Assembly: GCA_002354805.1 (NCBI GenBank) | Contig: DEMH01000004.1 | Coordinates: 1-64,000 of the forward strand | Direction of reading: 5' to 3' | Length of the DNA stretch: 64,000 nucleotides | Source: Gammaproteobacteria bacterium UBA2675 | GTDB taxonomy: Bacteria; Pseudomonadota; Gammaproteobacteria; Pseudomonadales; Pseudohongiellaceae | Shown: positions 26,125 to 35,505 of the stretch, piece by piece | How positions within the stretch are numbered: the first letter of the stretch is position 1 | Layout: each line of letters opens with the position of its first letter | Program-made: the position numbers and the translations under genes | Notes under the pieces: model-generated | The model's database searches: none | Told to the model about the DNA's origin: nothing | What the model saw: only the letters and a program-made list of their open reading frames with translations

Positions 26125-27468
26125 TCAGTCAATATATTCGACGTAAGCTTCGTCGCGGATTTCCAGAATCCAGTTCTCCAGCTCAAGGTCGAACTTGCGG
26201 GCACGCAGTGCATTTTGAGCCTGCTGTCGACGGTAGTCGCGACTCAGATCCTGCTCGCGGCGCCCAGTGACCTCGGCAACGTGCCAGCCAAAGCTGGTAC
26301 GGAAGGGTTCGCTTAGTTCGCCTACCGGCAGGTCCGCTACCTCTGCGGCAAACTCGGGAGGCATGCCACCGTCACTGACCCAGCCCAGGTCACCACCGGC
26401 AACGACAGACATGGTGTCATCGGAATATTGGCGGGCCAGTACGTTGAAATCCTCGCCGTCCTGAATGCGCTGGTGAATTTCATTGATCAGTCGGCGGGCC
26501 TGCTCTTCAGTGCGGATTTCATTGGGAGCCACCAGAATGTGTCGCGCCTGGGTCTGCTGGACCAGGCGATTTGAATCGCCGCGCACGTCTGACAGTTTGA
26601 CGATGTGCATGCCATTGGCGCTCTGCACGGGTTCCTGCACATCACCGATGCTCAAGTCCGGGACAAATTCGGCGAACAGTGATGGCAGCTCTTCGCGTTT
26701 GCGCCATCCCAGCTCGCCACCGCTGACGGCAAAACCCAGTTCGCTGGCACGCTGTTGGGCCTCCATGCGCAGCTGGGCAAGGTCCTCACCATCCTCGGCG
26801 CGCCGGTAAATATCCTGCACCAGGGCCTGCTTGGCAGCTGTCAGCTGCTGGGGGTCGGTATCGCGAAACGGAACCAGAATCTGATCCACCAGATAATCTG
26901 GCGCCATCGCTGTCCGTCCAGCCTCTGAGTTGAGATAGTTTTCAATTTCCTGGTCAGTAATACTGATACGCCGGTTCACCAGGCCGCGCTGCACTTCATT
27001 GATCGCCAGTTCGCGGCGAATGCGCTCGCGGGTCGCCAGATACATGCCTTGTGATTCCAGCAGGCTCACGTACTGATCGAAGCTCATGTTGTTGGACTGG
27101 GCGATGTCGGCAATCACGCGGTTCAGGGTGTCGTCATCGAAGCGGATACCTACGCGCTCTGCCATTTGCAGCTGAAGATTCTCCACAATCAGATTTTCCA
27201 TGACCTGGTTGCGAAGGTCTGCCGGCGGAGGCAGCTGCATGCCCGTTTCTGCAGCACGTTGCTGAATTTCGGCAAGCCGCTCTTCATATTCGCTTTGCAG
27301 AATGACACCGTCATCGACGATCGCTATTACTCTGTCCAGGACCTGGCGCTCTGCGGCCTGGGAGGGGATCGCGGCACTCATCAGCAACAGGAGCGCGCTG
27401 CCCAGCAGGGCGACACGGCTCAGGTGATCGCGTGACAGCCCTGCCAGTCGGTTCATCAAATCAATCAT
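26125..27468 (-). CDS. surA: Periplasmic chaperone / peptidyl-prolyl isomerase SurA
   Basis: Escorts unfolded outer-membrane proteins across the periplasm to the BAM machine. 447 residues from the ATG at 27468; another ATG at 27474 is closer to the AAGGAG site (4 nt) than usual. Signal peptide with a hydrophobic run and SQAA cleavage near residue 39; N-terminal chaperone region; two parvulin domains, the second clear from QARHILVAP...GGDLGWVSDGGMPPEFA; short C-terminal helix. Its start lies inside the 3' end of lptD, whose folding depends on SurA, a conserved and functional coupling. Confidence 0.96.
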   Translation of the reverse strand: MIDLMNRLAGLSRDHLSRVALLGSALLLLMSAAIPSQAAERQVLDRVIAIVDDGVILQSEYEERLAEIQQRAAETGMQLPPPADLRNQVMENLIVENLQLQMAERVGIRFDDDTLNRVIADIAQSNNMSFDQYVSLLESQGMYLATRERIRRELAINEVQRGLVNRRISITDQEIENYLNSEAGRTAMAPDYLVDQILVPFRDTDPQQLTAAKQALVQDIYRRAEDGEDLAQLRMEAQQRASELGFAVSGGELGWRKREELPSLFAEFVPDLSIGDVQEPVQSANGMHIVKLSDVRGDSNRLVQQTQARHILVAPNEIRTEEQARRLINEIHQRIQDGEDFNVLARQYSDDTMSVVAGGDLGWVSDGGMPPEFAAEVADLPVGELSEPFRTSFGWHVAEVTGRREQDLSRDYRRQQAQNALRARKFDLELENWILEIRDEAYVEYID

Positions 27469-30004
27469 TAACATCGTACTCCTTAAATCCGGGTATGCCG
27501 CGCGTGAGCAGGTTGCTCAGGCCGCCTCCGGTCAGATCGCCCAGGCCGAGCAGCGTGAATTGGAAGAAAATGCCACGGTTCTGGCGGCTGTCCTGCGCAA
27601 AAAATTCGTATTCGTCCACCCAGTCGCGAGCGACCAGGCGCATCGTGGAACAACAATTACTGTATTCGACCCCTGCAAACGTTTCAAGGTTCCGGCTGTT
27701 GCTGTGATCGTAGTTCCAGCGACCGAAGATGCGCCAGTTATCGTTCACCGGCCAGACTGCAGAGATGTCCGTCTGCTTGATCACTGGGTCCAGCAGCGGG
27801 GGAGCCTGCAGAAACACATCAGTTCGTTCCCGATAACGAAAGGCTGCGTTGATTATGCGGTCGTCGTCCACCCGGAACTGTACAGCAACACTGCCTTCAT
27901 CCACATTGCTGTTTTCCTGGTCCCACTGCAGGTCGGCCATCATCTGCCAGCGCTGTGCCGGGCGATAGCTGCCTTCCAGAATCAGTGCAGAGCGCTCCGT
28001 GTTCAGTGGCTGCAACAGCAACCAGCTTTGCAGCGGGCTGTCCAGCGAGACGGTGCGATCCTCGAAATAAAATATCTGGCCGGCGCTGAAGCGTGCCTGC
28101 TCGATTCCGCCGCTGTCGATAAATCGTGTCGTCACGGCAGCACTGATCTGATTGGCATCACCCACTCGATCAGGTCCGCTGAAACGGTCATGACGAAACA
28201 GCTGGTTAAAATTGAGATTGAGCTGTGCGGTGTCAAAGCTTGGCAAAAACTGCTGATCTTCGCGCTCGCTGTAAAGATAGTACAAACGCGGCTCCAGCGT
28301 CTGTGTCATGGTCTGCCCGCCAAGCAGAAGGTCACGTTCAAAGACCAGGCCGCCGTCCAGACTGAAGACTCCCACGCCGCGGTCCGGGTTGGAAGGCGTC
28401 TGCCGGGCCTGCTGGTCCAGTTGCCAGGACGCATAACGATAGCGGGCCGTGGGCACTACAAAATAGCCGGGCGTTCGCAGTGGCAGGCTGATCCAGGGTT
28501 CTGCTGTCAGGCGTTCACCGGTAACAAGGGCTCCCTGATTGACCTGCTCGTCGCTTAGCAGTTCGCGACTGAGGGATCGATCAAAGCTGACATGACTGCT
28601 GTCAAAGCCGTACTCCAGGATGGAGCCCGCCTCGAACCGGCCATTCAGCTGCAGCTCGGGCAGTCGATCGAATGGCTTGTTGATATCGATTGAAGCCACA
28701 TACGGGTCCAGCACTTCGATGCGCTGGACGCGACTCAGTGCCCGCCATTGACTGCTCTGCCAGGTCACAACACCCTCTTTGTTCAGGTGGGTGCGACTTT
28801 CCACATTCAGGTCGCGGCTGCCCAGATCACGAAAATAGTCGGCATCGCTGACAGAGCTGTAGTCCACGTAAGTGCGCCAGTTCTCGCCCAGCTGACCCTC
28901 GTGTTCAAAGCCGGCAAACCAGCGCTTTTCCACTGACGGTGTGTCGCTTCCGGGCTGGGCGGCGCGTGCCGGGTCGTAGGTGTTGTCCTTTGGCAGCAGC
29001 GCCAGATTGACCGTGTTCATGGACCAGTCCGCCAGATAGCGAAACTCGCCACTCAGCATCAGTCCGCGTTCGGTCATCAGGCGCGGCGTCAGGGTGGCGT
29101 CATAGTGCGGTGCCAGATTGAAATAGTAGGGCACGGCTATATCCAGCCCGCTGTCGCGACTATTGCTGATGGACGGTGGCAGAATCCCGGAGACCCGCTG
29201 GTCACTGATCGGGAACTGCAGTGTCCATGGATAATAGAAAACGGGTATATCGCTGATTCGCAACGTGACATTGCTGGCGTACCCAACGCCTGAGGCATTA
29301 TCCAGGCGCAGATTGCTGGCCTGCATGACCCAGAACGGGTCCATAGGTTCACAGCGGCTGAAAGCACCATTATCCAGCGTCAGCATGCCGCTTTCACTGT
29401 TATAGCTAAGCTGATCTGCGCTGCCGTGAATCTGTGTTTCATGCATCACATAGGCAGCTTGCGAGATCTCATTGTCGCCGGTGTTCTGATCAAGCACCGC
29501 GCCTTCGCCGGTGATCAGAAAGCCAGGCTCGCGAAACAGCACGTCGCCCTGTAGAGTCAGGATGTTGGTTTCTTCGTTCATGTGCATGCCATCGCTGGCT
29601 GTTAGGCTGCGATAGCCTTGCTGCACATTAACGGCGCCGTCCACATAAAGCTGATATGGCTCCGGCTGGCGGACACGGGTCTGGGTCTGCACTTCTGTGG
29701 GCGCCTGATCGGGTTCCAGGTCAATGTACTCGCCAGTCAGCTCTGGTTCCACGAACATGCCGCAGCATGCGCTGCGTAACTGCTGCAACAGCTCCGTCGG
29801 CAGTTCGCTGCGTGGCGTCCAGTCACGCATAATGCCGGTGCCGGCAGCATCTGGTGCGGTATTGGCGGACTCGCCGGTTGGCGTATGAGCAATGGCCTGG
29901 CCAGCTGCCATCATGGCTACCAGGCTGCCGAACGAAAGCGCTGTGACCGTGACGGGTCTGACAGGGCCTGACGGCAGCAAAGTAAACAGGGAAGGGCGTG
30001 GCAT
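27461..30004 (-). CDS. lptD: LPS-assembly outer-membrane protein LptD
   Basis: Inserts lipopolysaccharide in the outer leaflet together with LptE. 847 residues from MPRPSLFTLL (ATG 30004); the frame is open 59 codons further, but without a sensible signal sequence. A signal-like hydrophobic segment ends in AIAHTPT. An OstA/LptA-like beta-jellyroll (about 145-280) is followed by a large beta-barrel domain. The cysteine pairs needed for the disulfide switch are visible: an N-terminal CC (SACCGMF) and a C-terminal CC (YSNCCSTMRL). The Shine-Dalgarno is weak. It is divergent from amgK-murU and overlaps surA. Confidence 0.95.
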   Translation of the reverse strand: MPRPSLFTLLPSGPVRPVTVTALSFGSLVAMMAAGQAIAHTPTGESANTAPDAAGTGIMRDWTPRSELPTELLQQLRSACCGMFVEPELTGEYIDLEPDQAPTEVQTQTRVRQPEPYQLYVDGAVNVQQGYRSLTASDGMHMNEETNILTLQGDVLFREPGFLITGEGAVLDQNTGDNEISQAAYVMHETQIHGSADQLSYNSESGMLTLDNGAFSRCEPMDPFWVMQASNLRLDNASGVGYASNVTLRISDIPVFYYPWTLQFPISDQRVSGILPPSISNSRDSGLDIAVPYYFNLAPHYDATLTPRLMTERGLMLSGEFRYLADWSMNTVNLALLPKDNTYDPARAAQPGSDTPSVEKRWFAGFEHEGQLGENWRTYVDYSSVSDADYFRDLGSRDLNVESRTHLNKEGVVTWQSSQWRALSRVQRIEVLDPYVASIDINKPFDRLPELQLNGRFEAGSILEYGFDSSHVSFDRSLSRELLSDEQVNQGALVTGERLTAEPWISLPLRTPGYFVVPTARYRYASWQLDQQARQTPSNPDRGVGVFSLDGGLVFERDLLLGGQTMTQTLEPRLYYLYSEREDQQFLPSFDTAQLNLNFNQLFRHDRFSGPDRVGDANQISAAVTTRFIDSGGIEQARFSAGQIFYFEDRTVSLDSPLQSWLLLQPLNTERSALILEGSYRPAQRWQMMADLQWDQENSNVDEGSVAVQFRVDDDRIINAAFRYRERTDVFLQAPPLLDPVIKQTDISAVWPVNDNWRIFGRWNYDHSNSRNLETFAGVEYSNCCSTMRLVARDWVDEYEFFAQDSRQNRGIFFQFTLLGLGDLTGGGLSNLLTRGIPGFKEYDVND

Positions 30005-30166
30005 AGTGTCAGGCAATCCAGTCGGCAAAAATCCAGTCGGCGAAAACTCGGCGAAAAGGCGATAATAGGGCGGCTTCGTCCGTGCCCAATGGCGTCGGCA
30101 GTAGCGCCCGCATGATAATTCATTGGGGTTTTGATATAAAGCCGGGATAGTTTCGGTGGAGACAGA

Positions 30167-31276
30167 ATGACTACAGTACAAGAGGATGTTGATGCCATTC
30201 AGGCTAGGCGTCAGGAGCAGCTCGAGAACTGGGCGCGACAGGCCATGACGGAACGTGACGGGCAGGATCCCGGGCCATTACATGCCAGGTCTCTGGGCGG
30301 CGACGCCAGTTTCCGGCGCTATTTTCGCTGCCGCATCCATGCCGTAGCACGTTTGCTGGTCGATGCGCCGCCGGACAGGGAAGACAACCCGGCGTTTGTG
30401 CGTGCTGCCGCAGAGTTCAGCCGCGCCGGCATGCGCACGCCCGAGATTCTGGCCCGGAATCTTGAGCAGGGTTTTCTGGTAGTGGAAGACTTTGGTGATC
30501 AGCTTTACTGGCCAGCGCTTCTGGAGGCTCAGCGCGACGGCGATATGGAGCGCGTCGAGAAACTGTACGGTCAGGCCATGCTGGCGCTGCTCGATCTGCA
30601 GGCAGACCAGCATGAAAGCGATTTGCCGCCTTATGATCGTGGTCGGCTTGAGCAGGAAATGCGCCTGTTCGACGACTGGTTCTGCTCTGAAATGCTCAAT
30701 TGGCCAATATCAGACAGTGAGCGCACGCTTTTGCAGCAGACGCGGCAGCTGCTGTGTGATGCGGCGCTACAACAGCCGCAGGTCCGCGTTCATCGCGACT
30801 ACCACTCCAGAAACTTGATGATCCCCGTTGATGCCGGAGGTGTCCATCACGAGGATCAGCCCCCCGGTGTGATTGACTTTCAGGATGCCGTCATTGGTCC
30901 GGTGAGCTATGACCTGGTGTCGCTGCTGCGGGACTGTTATGTGGCATGGCCGACCGCTGATGTGCGTCGCTGGGTGAACGGCTACGCGCGGCTGGCCCGA
31001 CAGCGCGGTATCCTGCCAGCAGGGTACACTGACGCGGATATGCAGCGGGATTTTGATCTGATGGGGCTGCAGCGACATATCAAAGTGCTGGGCATTTTTT
31101 GCCGGCTGGCGCTGCGGGATGGCAAACAGCGCTATCTCGCTGATCTGCCGCTGGTCATGCATTATGTTGTAACAGTTGCGTCTGAACATGCCGAGCTGGC
31201 GGCATTTGTGGACTGGTTTCGGCGTGGGCCGATGCCGGCAATGCAGCAGAAACTGCGCGATCTGGGACTCTCATGA
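30167..31276 (+). CDS. amgK: N-acetylmuramate/N-acetylglucosamine kinase AmgK
   Basis: Phosphorylates the anomeric position of MurNAc (and GlcNAc) released from peptidoglycan, part of the Pseudomonas-type recycling route that bypasses de novo UDP-MurNAc synthesis and gives intrinsic fosfomycin tolerance. 369 residues of the aminoglycoside phosphotransferase fold: SLGGDASFRRYFR nucleotide-binding region, catalytic VHRDYHSRNLM (about 206-216) and metal-binding VIDFQDAVIGPVSYD. ATG 30167 follows GGTGGAGAC. It overlaps murU by four bases and is divergent from lptD, the same layout as in P. aeruginosa. Confidence 0.93.
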   Translation: MTTVQEDVDAIQARRQEQLENWARQAMTERDGQDPGPLHARSLGGDASFRRYFRCRIHAVARLLVDAPPDREDNPAFVRAAAEFSRAGMRTPEILARNLEQGFLVVEDFGDQLYWPALLEAQRDGDMERVEKLYGQAMLALLDLQADQHESDLPPYDRGRLEQEMRLFDDWFCSEMLNWPISDSERTLLQQTRQLLCDAALQQPQVRVHRDYHSRNLMIPVDAGGVHHEDQPPGVIDFQDAVIGPVSYDLVSLLRDCYVAWPTADVRRWVNGYARLARQRGILPAGYTDADMQRDFDLMGLQRHIKVLGIFCRLALRDGKQRYLADLPLVMHYVVTVASEHAELAAFVDWFRRGPMPAMQQKLRDLGLS

Positions 31277-31977
31277 GTGTGACCGCAACGAGGGCAATGA
31301 TTCTGGCGGCCGGCCTGGGGCAACGCATGCTGCCACTGACGGAAACGACCCCCAAAGCACTGCTGCCGGCTGGCGACCGCAGGCTTATCGAGTGGCAGAT
31401 CGCACGTCTGCGTCAGGCCGGGGTAAAGGACATCGTGATCAATCTTCATCACCTGGGGTCACAGGTGGCGGACGCGCTGGGCGATGGCAGTCGATATGAT
31501 GTTCGCATCCACTTCTCGGACGAGACTGAGCGGCTTGAAACAGCTGGCGGCATCATCCGCGCCATGCCCATGCTCGGAGATCAGCCATTTATCCTTACCA
31601 ATGCCGATGTGTGGACTGATTTTGATTATCGTCGACTGTTGCCGGTTGCGCGGCAACTCGGCCCATCCCAGCTAGCGCATCTGGTGCTGATACGCAACGC
31701 ACCCCACAAGTCTGAAGGTGACTTTCATCTGACTAGCAGTGGGCGTGTGACCGAACATGGTGAGCCAAAACTGACATTCGCCGGTATCAGTGTGCTGCAT
31801 CCACAACTGTTTGCCGGGGAGGCTGAACGTTTTCTGCCATTGGGCCCGCTGCTGCGCCAGGCCATGCAGAACGGAGCGGTCACAGGCGAAGTGTTCGATG
31901 GCGACTGGCAGGATATTGGCACACCGGAAAGGCTTGCTGCGCTGAACCATCAACTCTCTGCCGACACGAAGGTATAG
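31273..31977 (+). CDS. murU: N-acetylmuramate 1-phosphate uridylyltransferase MurU
   Basis: Converts MurNAc-1-phosphate and UTP to UDP-MurNAc, the step after AmgK. 234 residues of the sugar nucleotidyltransferase fold: AMILAAGLGQRMLPLTETTP with the LAAGxGxR phosphate loop, KALLPAGDRRLI, the metal Asp in ILTNADVW, and late EVFDGDWQDIGTPERL. ATGA overlap with amgK. The synteny with amgK settles the call over other nucleotidyltransferases. Confidence 0.93.
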   Translation: MSVTATRAMILAAGLGQRMLPLTETTPKALLPAGDRRLIEWQIARLRQAGVKDIVINLHHLGSQVADALGDGSRYDVRIHFSDETERLETAGGIIRAMPMLGDQPFILTNADVWTDFDYRRLLPVARQLGPSQLAHLVLIRNAPHKSEGDFHLTSSGRVTEHGEPKLTFAGISVLHPQLFAGEAERFLPLGPLLRQAMQNGAVTGEVFDGDWQDIGTPERLAALNHQLSADTKV

Positions 31978-32053
31978 AATGGGCCAGGCAATTTGTCGCA
32001 ATAGTCGTTAAAATGATGCTTTTTTAACGCGCTGTCCGCAGGGATCATCCATT

Positions 32054-32731
32054 ATGAAAGACTTTCTGATCGCCCCTTCGATTCTCTCCGCTGATTTTGC
32101 CCGCCTGGGTCAGGAAGTGGACGATGTGCTCGCCGCCGGAGCCGATGTGGTGCATTTTGATGTGATGGACAATCACTACGTGCCCAATCTGACCATCGGG
32201 CCGATGGTTTGTCAGGCGCTGCGCAAGTACGGCGTAACGGCGCCCATCGACGTGCATTTGATGGTTTCACCGGTAGACAGCATGATTCAGGATTTTGCCA
32301 GGGCTGGCGCCAGTATCATCAGCTTTCATCCGGAAGCCTCGCAGCACGTTGATCGTTCTCTGCAACTGATCCGTGACAGCGGCTGCAAAGCCGGGCTGGT
32401 TTTAAATCCTGCTACCGGCCTGGAATGCCTGGAGTATGTGCTGGACAAGGTGGACCTGATTCTGGTGATGTCCGTCAATCCCGGTTTCGGCGGTCAGAAG
32501 TTTATTCCCTCGGCACTCAAAAAGCTGGCGCTGATCCGCAATATGATTGATGAAAGTGGTTATGACATTCGCCTGGAAGTGGATGGTGGTGTCACGCCGG
32601 CCAATATAGGTGAAATCGCACGCGCTGGAGCCGACATGTTTGTTGCCGGTTCGGCCATCTTCAACAGCGATGACTATCGCTCGACGATAACCGCCATGCG
32701 CGAGCAGCTGGCACAGACACAGTCCGCGTGA
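32054..32731 (+). CDS. rpe: Ribulose-phosphate 3-epimerase
   Basis: Interconverts ribulose-5-phosphate and xylulose-5-phosphate (pentose phosphate pathway). 225 residues, a TIM barrel with IAPSILSADFARLG, the metal ligands in VHFDVMDNHYVPN, HLMVSPVDSMI, MSVNPGFGGQKFIP and EVDGGVTPANI. It directly precedes trpE; in Pseudomonas and enterics a phosphoglycolate phosphatase gene (gph) usually lies between them and is absent here. Confidence 0.97.
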   Translation: MKDFLIAPSILSADFARLGQEVDDVLAAGADVVHFDVMDNHYVPNLTIGPMVCQALRKYGVTAPIDVHLMVSPVDSMIQDFARAGASIISFHPEASQHVDRSLQLIRDSGCKAGLVLNPATGLECLEYVLDKVDLILVMSVNPGFGGQKFIPSALKKLALIRNMIDESGYDIRLEVDGGVTPANIGEIARAGADMFVAGSAIFNSDDYRSTITAMREQLAQTQSA

Positions 32732-32748
32732 CAGGAGATCGATCCGGC

Positions 32749-34284
32749 ATGAGCGCCAAGCCCACCCAACAAGATGTTCCCGCAATATCGGCACGCAGTC
32801 TGGATGAAAGCCGCTTCGCACAGCTGGCGGCCCAGGGTTACAACCGTATTCCAGTGGTGCGCGAAGTGCTGGCGGATTTTGAGACACCCCTGAGCACCTA
32901 CCTCAAACTTGCGGGTGGCGAATACACTTATCTGTTTGAGTCAGTACAGGGTGGTGAGAAATGGGGGCGCTACTCCATGATCGGCCTGCCCTGTCGCACA
33001 GTGATCAAGGTGCGCGATCATCAGGTAGGGGTGGAAACCGACGGCAAGCTGGTCAGCAGTGAAAGCTACGATGATCCGTTTGTTTTTGTCGAGTCGTTTC
33101 AAAAAGAGTATAGCGTGGCGCCCATATCCGACGTGCCGCGATTCAGTGGTGGTCTGGTAGGTTATTTCAGCTACGACACTGTCCGTTACGTGGAGCCGAC
33201 ACTCGGGGAGGCGTCTGGCGGTGACGAAATCGGCACGCCAGAAATTGTCCTGATGGTTTCAGAAGAGGTGGTGGTATTCGATAACCTGCGTGGTACTATC
33301 GCCATTGTCTGCAACGTCGACCCCTCACAGCCTAATGCCTTCAATAATGCGATGAAGCGCCTCGATGAGATTGAGTCCCGGCTCGCGCAGCCGCTCAGCC
33401 AGCCGATCATCGAACAACAGATGCCCGATGCCCAGCTGCAGGAGCAGGATTTCAGATCCAGCTTTCAGCAGGCGCCTTTCGAAAGTGCAGTTGATAGTAT
33501 CAAGGATTACATTCTGGCCGGCGACGTCATGCAGGTGGTGCTGGCGCAACGTATGTCGGTACCTTTTGTGGGCGACCCGATACATGCCTACCGGGCATTG
33601 CGCTACCTGAATCCGTCGCCTTACATGGTGTTCTTCAATATGGGCGACCACCATATTGTCAGCGCTTCGCCCGAGATTCTGGCCAGGGTAGAAGATGGCA
33701 CGATCACGGTTCGCCCGCTGGCAGGTACCCGCAAGCGCGGCCAGACCGAAGAAGAGGATAAGGCGCTGGAGCAGGAACTGCTGGCCGATGCCAAGGAAAT
33801 TGCAGAGCATCTGATGCTGATTGACCTGAGTCGCAATGATTCTGGTCGTGTGTCCAAAACCGGTAGCGTGACGGTGCCCAGAAAAATGTTTGTAGAGCGT
33901 TATTCACACGTCATGCATATCGCCTCGATTGTTGAGAGTGAAATGCGAGAAGACAAGACGGCACTGGATGTACTAAAGGCGACCCTGCCGGTCGGTACAC
34001 TCAGTGGTGCACCGAAAGTGCGCGCCATGGAGATTATTGACGAACTCGAGCCTGTCAAACGTGGTGTGTATGGTGGTGCCATGGGCTACATAGGCTGGAA
34101 CGGCAATATGGACATGGCAATCGCGATTCGGACTGCGGTGATCAAGGACCAGACGCTGTTTGTTCAGGCCGGTGCCGGTGTGGTGGCTGACTCTGTGCCG
34201 CGTTCAGAATGGGAAGAGACCATGAACAAGGCACGCGCCATATTCCGTGCGGTCGCGCTTGCCCAGCGCGGTCTGAAACTTTAG
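32749..34284 (+). CDS. trpE: Anthranilate synthase component I
   Basis: With TrpG makes anthranilate from chorismate and glutamine, the first step of tryptophan synthesis. 511 residues from MSAKPTQQDV (ATG 32749 with AGGAG upstream; the frame overlaps rpe if read from 32728). The N-terminal regulatory domain contains YLFESVQGG, the equivalent of the tryptophan-binding LLES element, so feedback inhibition is likely. The C-terminal catalytic domain has ILAGDVMQVVLAQRM, MLIDLSRNDSGRVS and GTLSGAPKVRAMEIIDELEP. The partner trpG is about 10 kb away with trpDC, the split arrangement of Pseudomonas. Confidence 0.97.
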   Translation: MSAKPTQQDVPAISARSLDESRFAQLAAQGYNRIPVVREVLADFETPLSTYLKLAGGEYTYLFESVQGGEKWGRYSMIGLPCRTVIKVRDHQVGVETDGKLVSSESYDDPFVFVESFQKEYSVAPISDVPRFSGGLVGYFSYDTVRYVEPTLGEASGGDEIGTPEIVLMVSEEVVVFDNLRGTIAIVCNVDPSQPNAFNNAMKRLDEIESRLAQPLSQPIIEQQMPDAQLQEQDFRSSFQQAPFESAVDSIKDYILAGDVMQVVLAQRMSVPFVGDPIHAYRALRYLNPSPYMVFFNMGDHHIVSASPEILARVEDGTITVRPLAGTRKRGQTEEEDKALEQELLADAKEIAEHLMLIDLSRNDSGRVSKTGSVTVPRKMFVERYSHVMHIASIVESEMREDKTALDVLKATLPVGTLSGAPKVRAMEIIDELEPVKRGVYGGAMGYIGWNGNMDMAIAIRTAVIKDQTLFVQAGAGVVADSVPRSEWEETMNKARAIFRAVALAQRGLKL

Positions 34285-34383
34285 GAATCCCGCGGCACAT
34301 GAAGGTCTGAGACAAATCAGGTATGATTGCGGTCCTGTTTTGTACCAGGTGCACCCGTACCGCCATCCACAGGATACTCGTCA

Positions 34384-35466
34384 ATGAGCAGTAACAAGCG
34401 CCCACCATCCATTCCCAGCGGCAGCAAGTTCCGCAGCGAACATGGCATTGCCGCCATCAAGGATGGAATCAAGGCATCATCTGGCAAGGCGACGGTCGTA
34501 GAGCCGACGCAGCGCAAGCCGCAGTGGCTGCGCGCCCGGATGCCCGGTGGTGAGCGGTTTGATGCCGTGCGGCAGAACGTTCGCGAGCACAAGCTCAGTA
34601 CCGTTTGTGAAGAATCACATTGCCCGAACATCGGCGAATGCTGGAACAATGGTACGGCCACAATCATGGTTATGGGGTCAGTATGCACGCGCGCCTGTCG
34701 CTTCTGTGCCGTCGACACCGGCAACCCGAATGGCTGGCTGGACAAGGACGAGCCGGCCCACGTGGCGGAATCCGTCGAGTTGATGGGCCTGCGCTATATC
34801 GTACTGACCTCTGTCGATCGTGATGATCTGGACGATGGCGGGGCGGCACATTACGCTGCCTGTGTCGCGGCTATCAAGCAGCGTACGCCGCAAGTGGTGG
34901 TAGAAGCCCTGACGCCTGATTTTGGCGGCGATCTTGAGGCTGTTGCACGTGTTGTGGATTCAGGACTGGAAGTGTTTGCCCAGAATGTAGAGACCGTTGA
35001 GAGGCTTACGCATCCCGTGCGTGACCCGCGCGCAGGGTATCAGCGTACGCTTGATGTGCTGGCCTTCGCCAAACAGCACCGCCCCGATGTGTTGACCAAA
35101 ACCAGCCTGATGCTGGGCTTGGGCGAAACGGATGAAGAGATTTTGCAGACCATGGATGATCTGCGCGCCATCAATGTCGACATCCTGACACTGGGGCAAT
35201 ACCTGCAGCCCACCCGCAATCACCTGAAAGTGGAACGCTTTGTCACACCCGAGGCGTTTCGTCGTTACCGGGAAATTGGCCTGGAAAAAGGTTTCATGGA
35301 AGTAGCGTCCGGCCCGCTGGTGCGTTCAAGTTACCGGGCAGATCGTGTATTTGAGAAAAACAATCTGGGAATTCCCTTGCCCGACATGCCGGAGGTTGCC
35401 GTGGCTGAGCCTGCTGGCGATGCGGTCCAGGCTGACGGCCGCATCTCACTGACACAGATTGGTTAG
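34384..35466 (+). CDS. lipA: Lipoyl synthase
   Basis: Radical SAM enzyme that inserts two sulfurs into octanoyl groups on lipoyl domains. 360 residues from MSSNKRPPSI (ATG 34384). The auxiliary cluster motif CEESHCPNIGEC (C-x4-C-x5-C) and the radical SAM motif CTRACRFC (C-x3-C-x2-C) are both intact, as is the C-terminal RSSYRAD that binds the auxiliary cluster. It has an N-terminal extension of about 30 polar residues and a C-terminal tail of about 25. It is not next to lipB here. It stands alone, convergent with the diguanylate cyclase. Confidence 0.97.
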   Translation: MSSNKRPPSIPSGSKFRSEHGIAAIKDGIKASSGKATVVEPTQRKPQWLRARMPGGERFDAVRQNVREHKLSTVCEESHCPNIGECWNNGTATIMVMGSVCTRACRFCAVDTGNPNGWLDKDEPAHVAESVELMGLRYIVLTSVDRDDLDDGGAAHYAACVAAIKQRTPQVVVEALTPDFGGDLEAVARVVDSGLEVFAQNVETVERLTHPVRDPRAGYQRTLDVLAFAKQHRPDVLTKTSLMLGLGETDEEILQTMDDLRAINVDILTLGQYLQPTRNHLKVERFVTPEAFRRYREIGLEKGFMEVASGPLVRSSYRADRVFEKNNLGIPLPDMPEVAVAEPAGDAVQADGRISLTQIG

Positions 35467-35505
35467 CCTGGGACTGGCTGCGAGGTTGATACCACAGTTG
35501 AGTGT

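Noticed and set aside
27560..28558. 332-codon open frame antisense to lptD
   Set aside because: It lies within the lptD barrel domain, has no plausible start signal and no domain.
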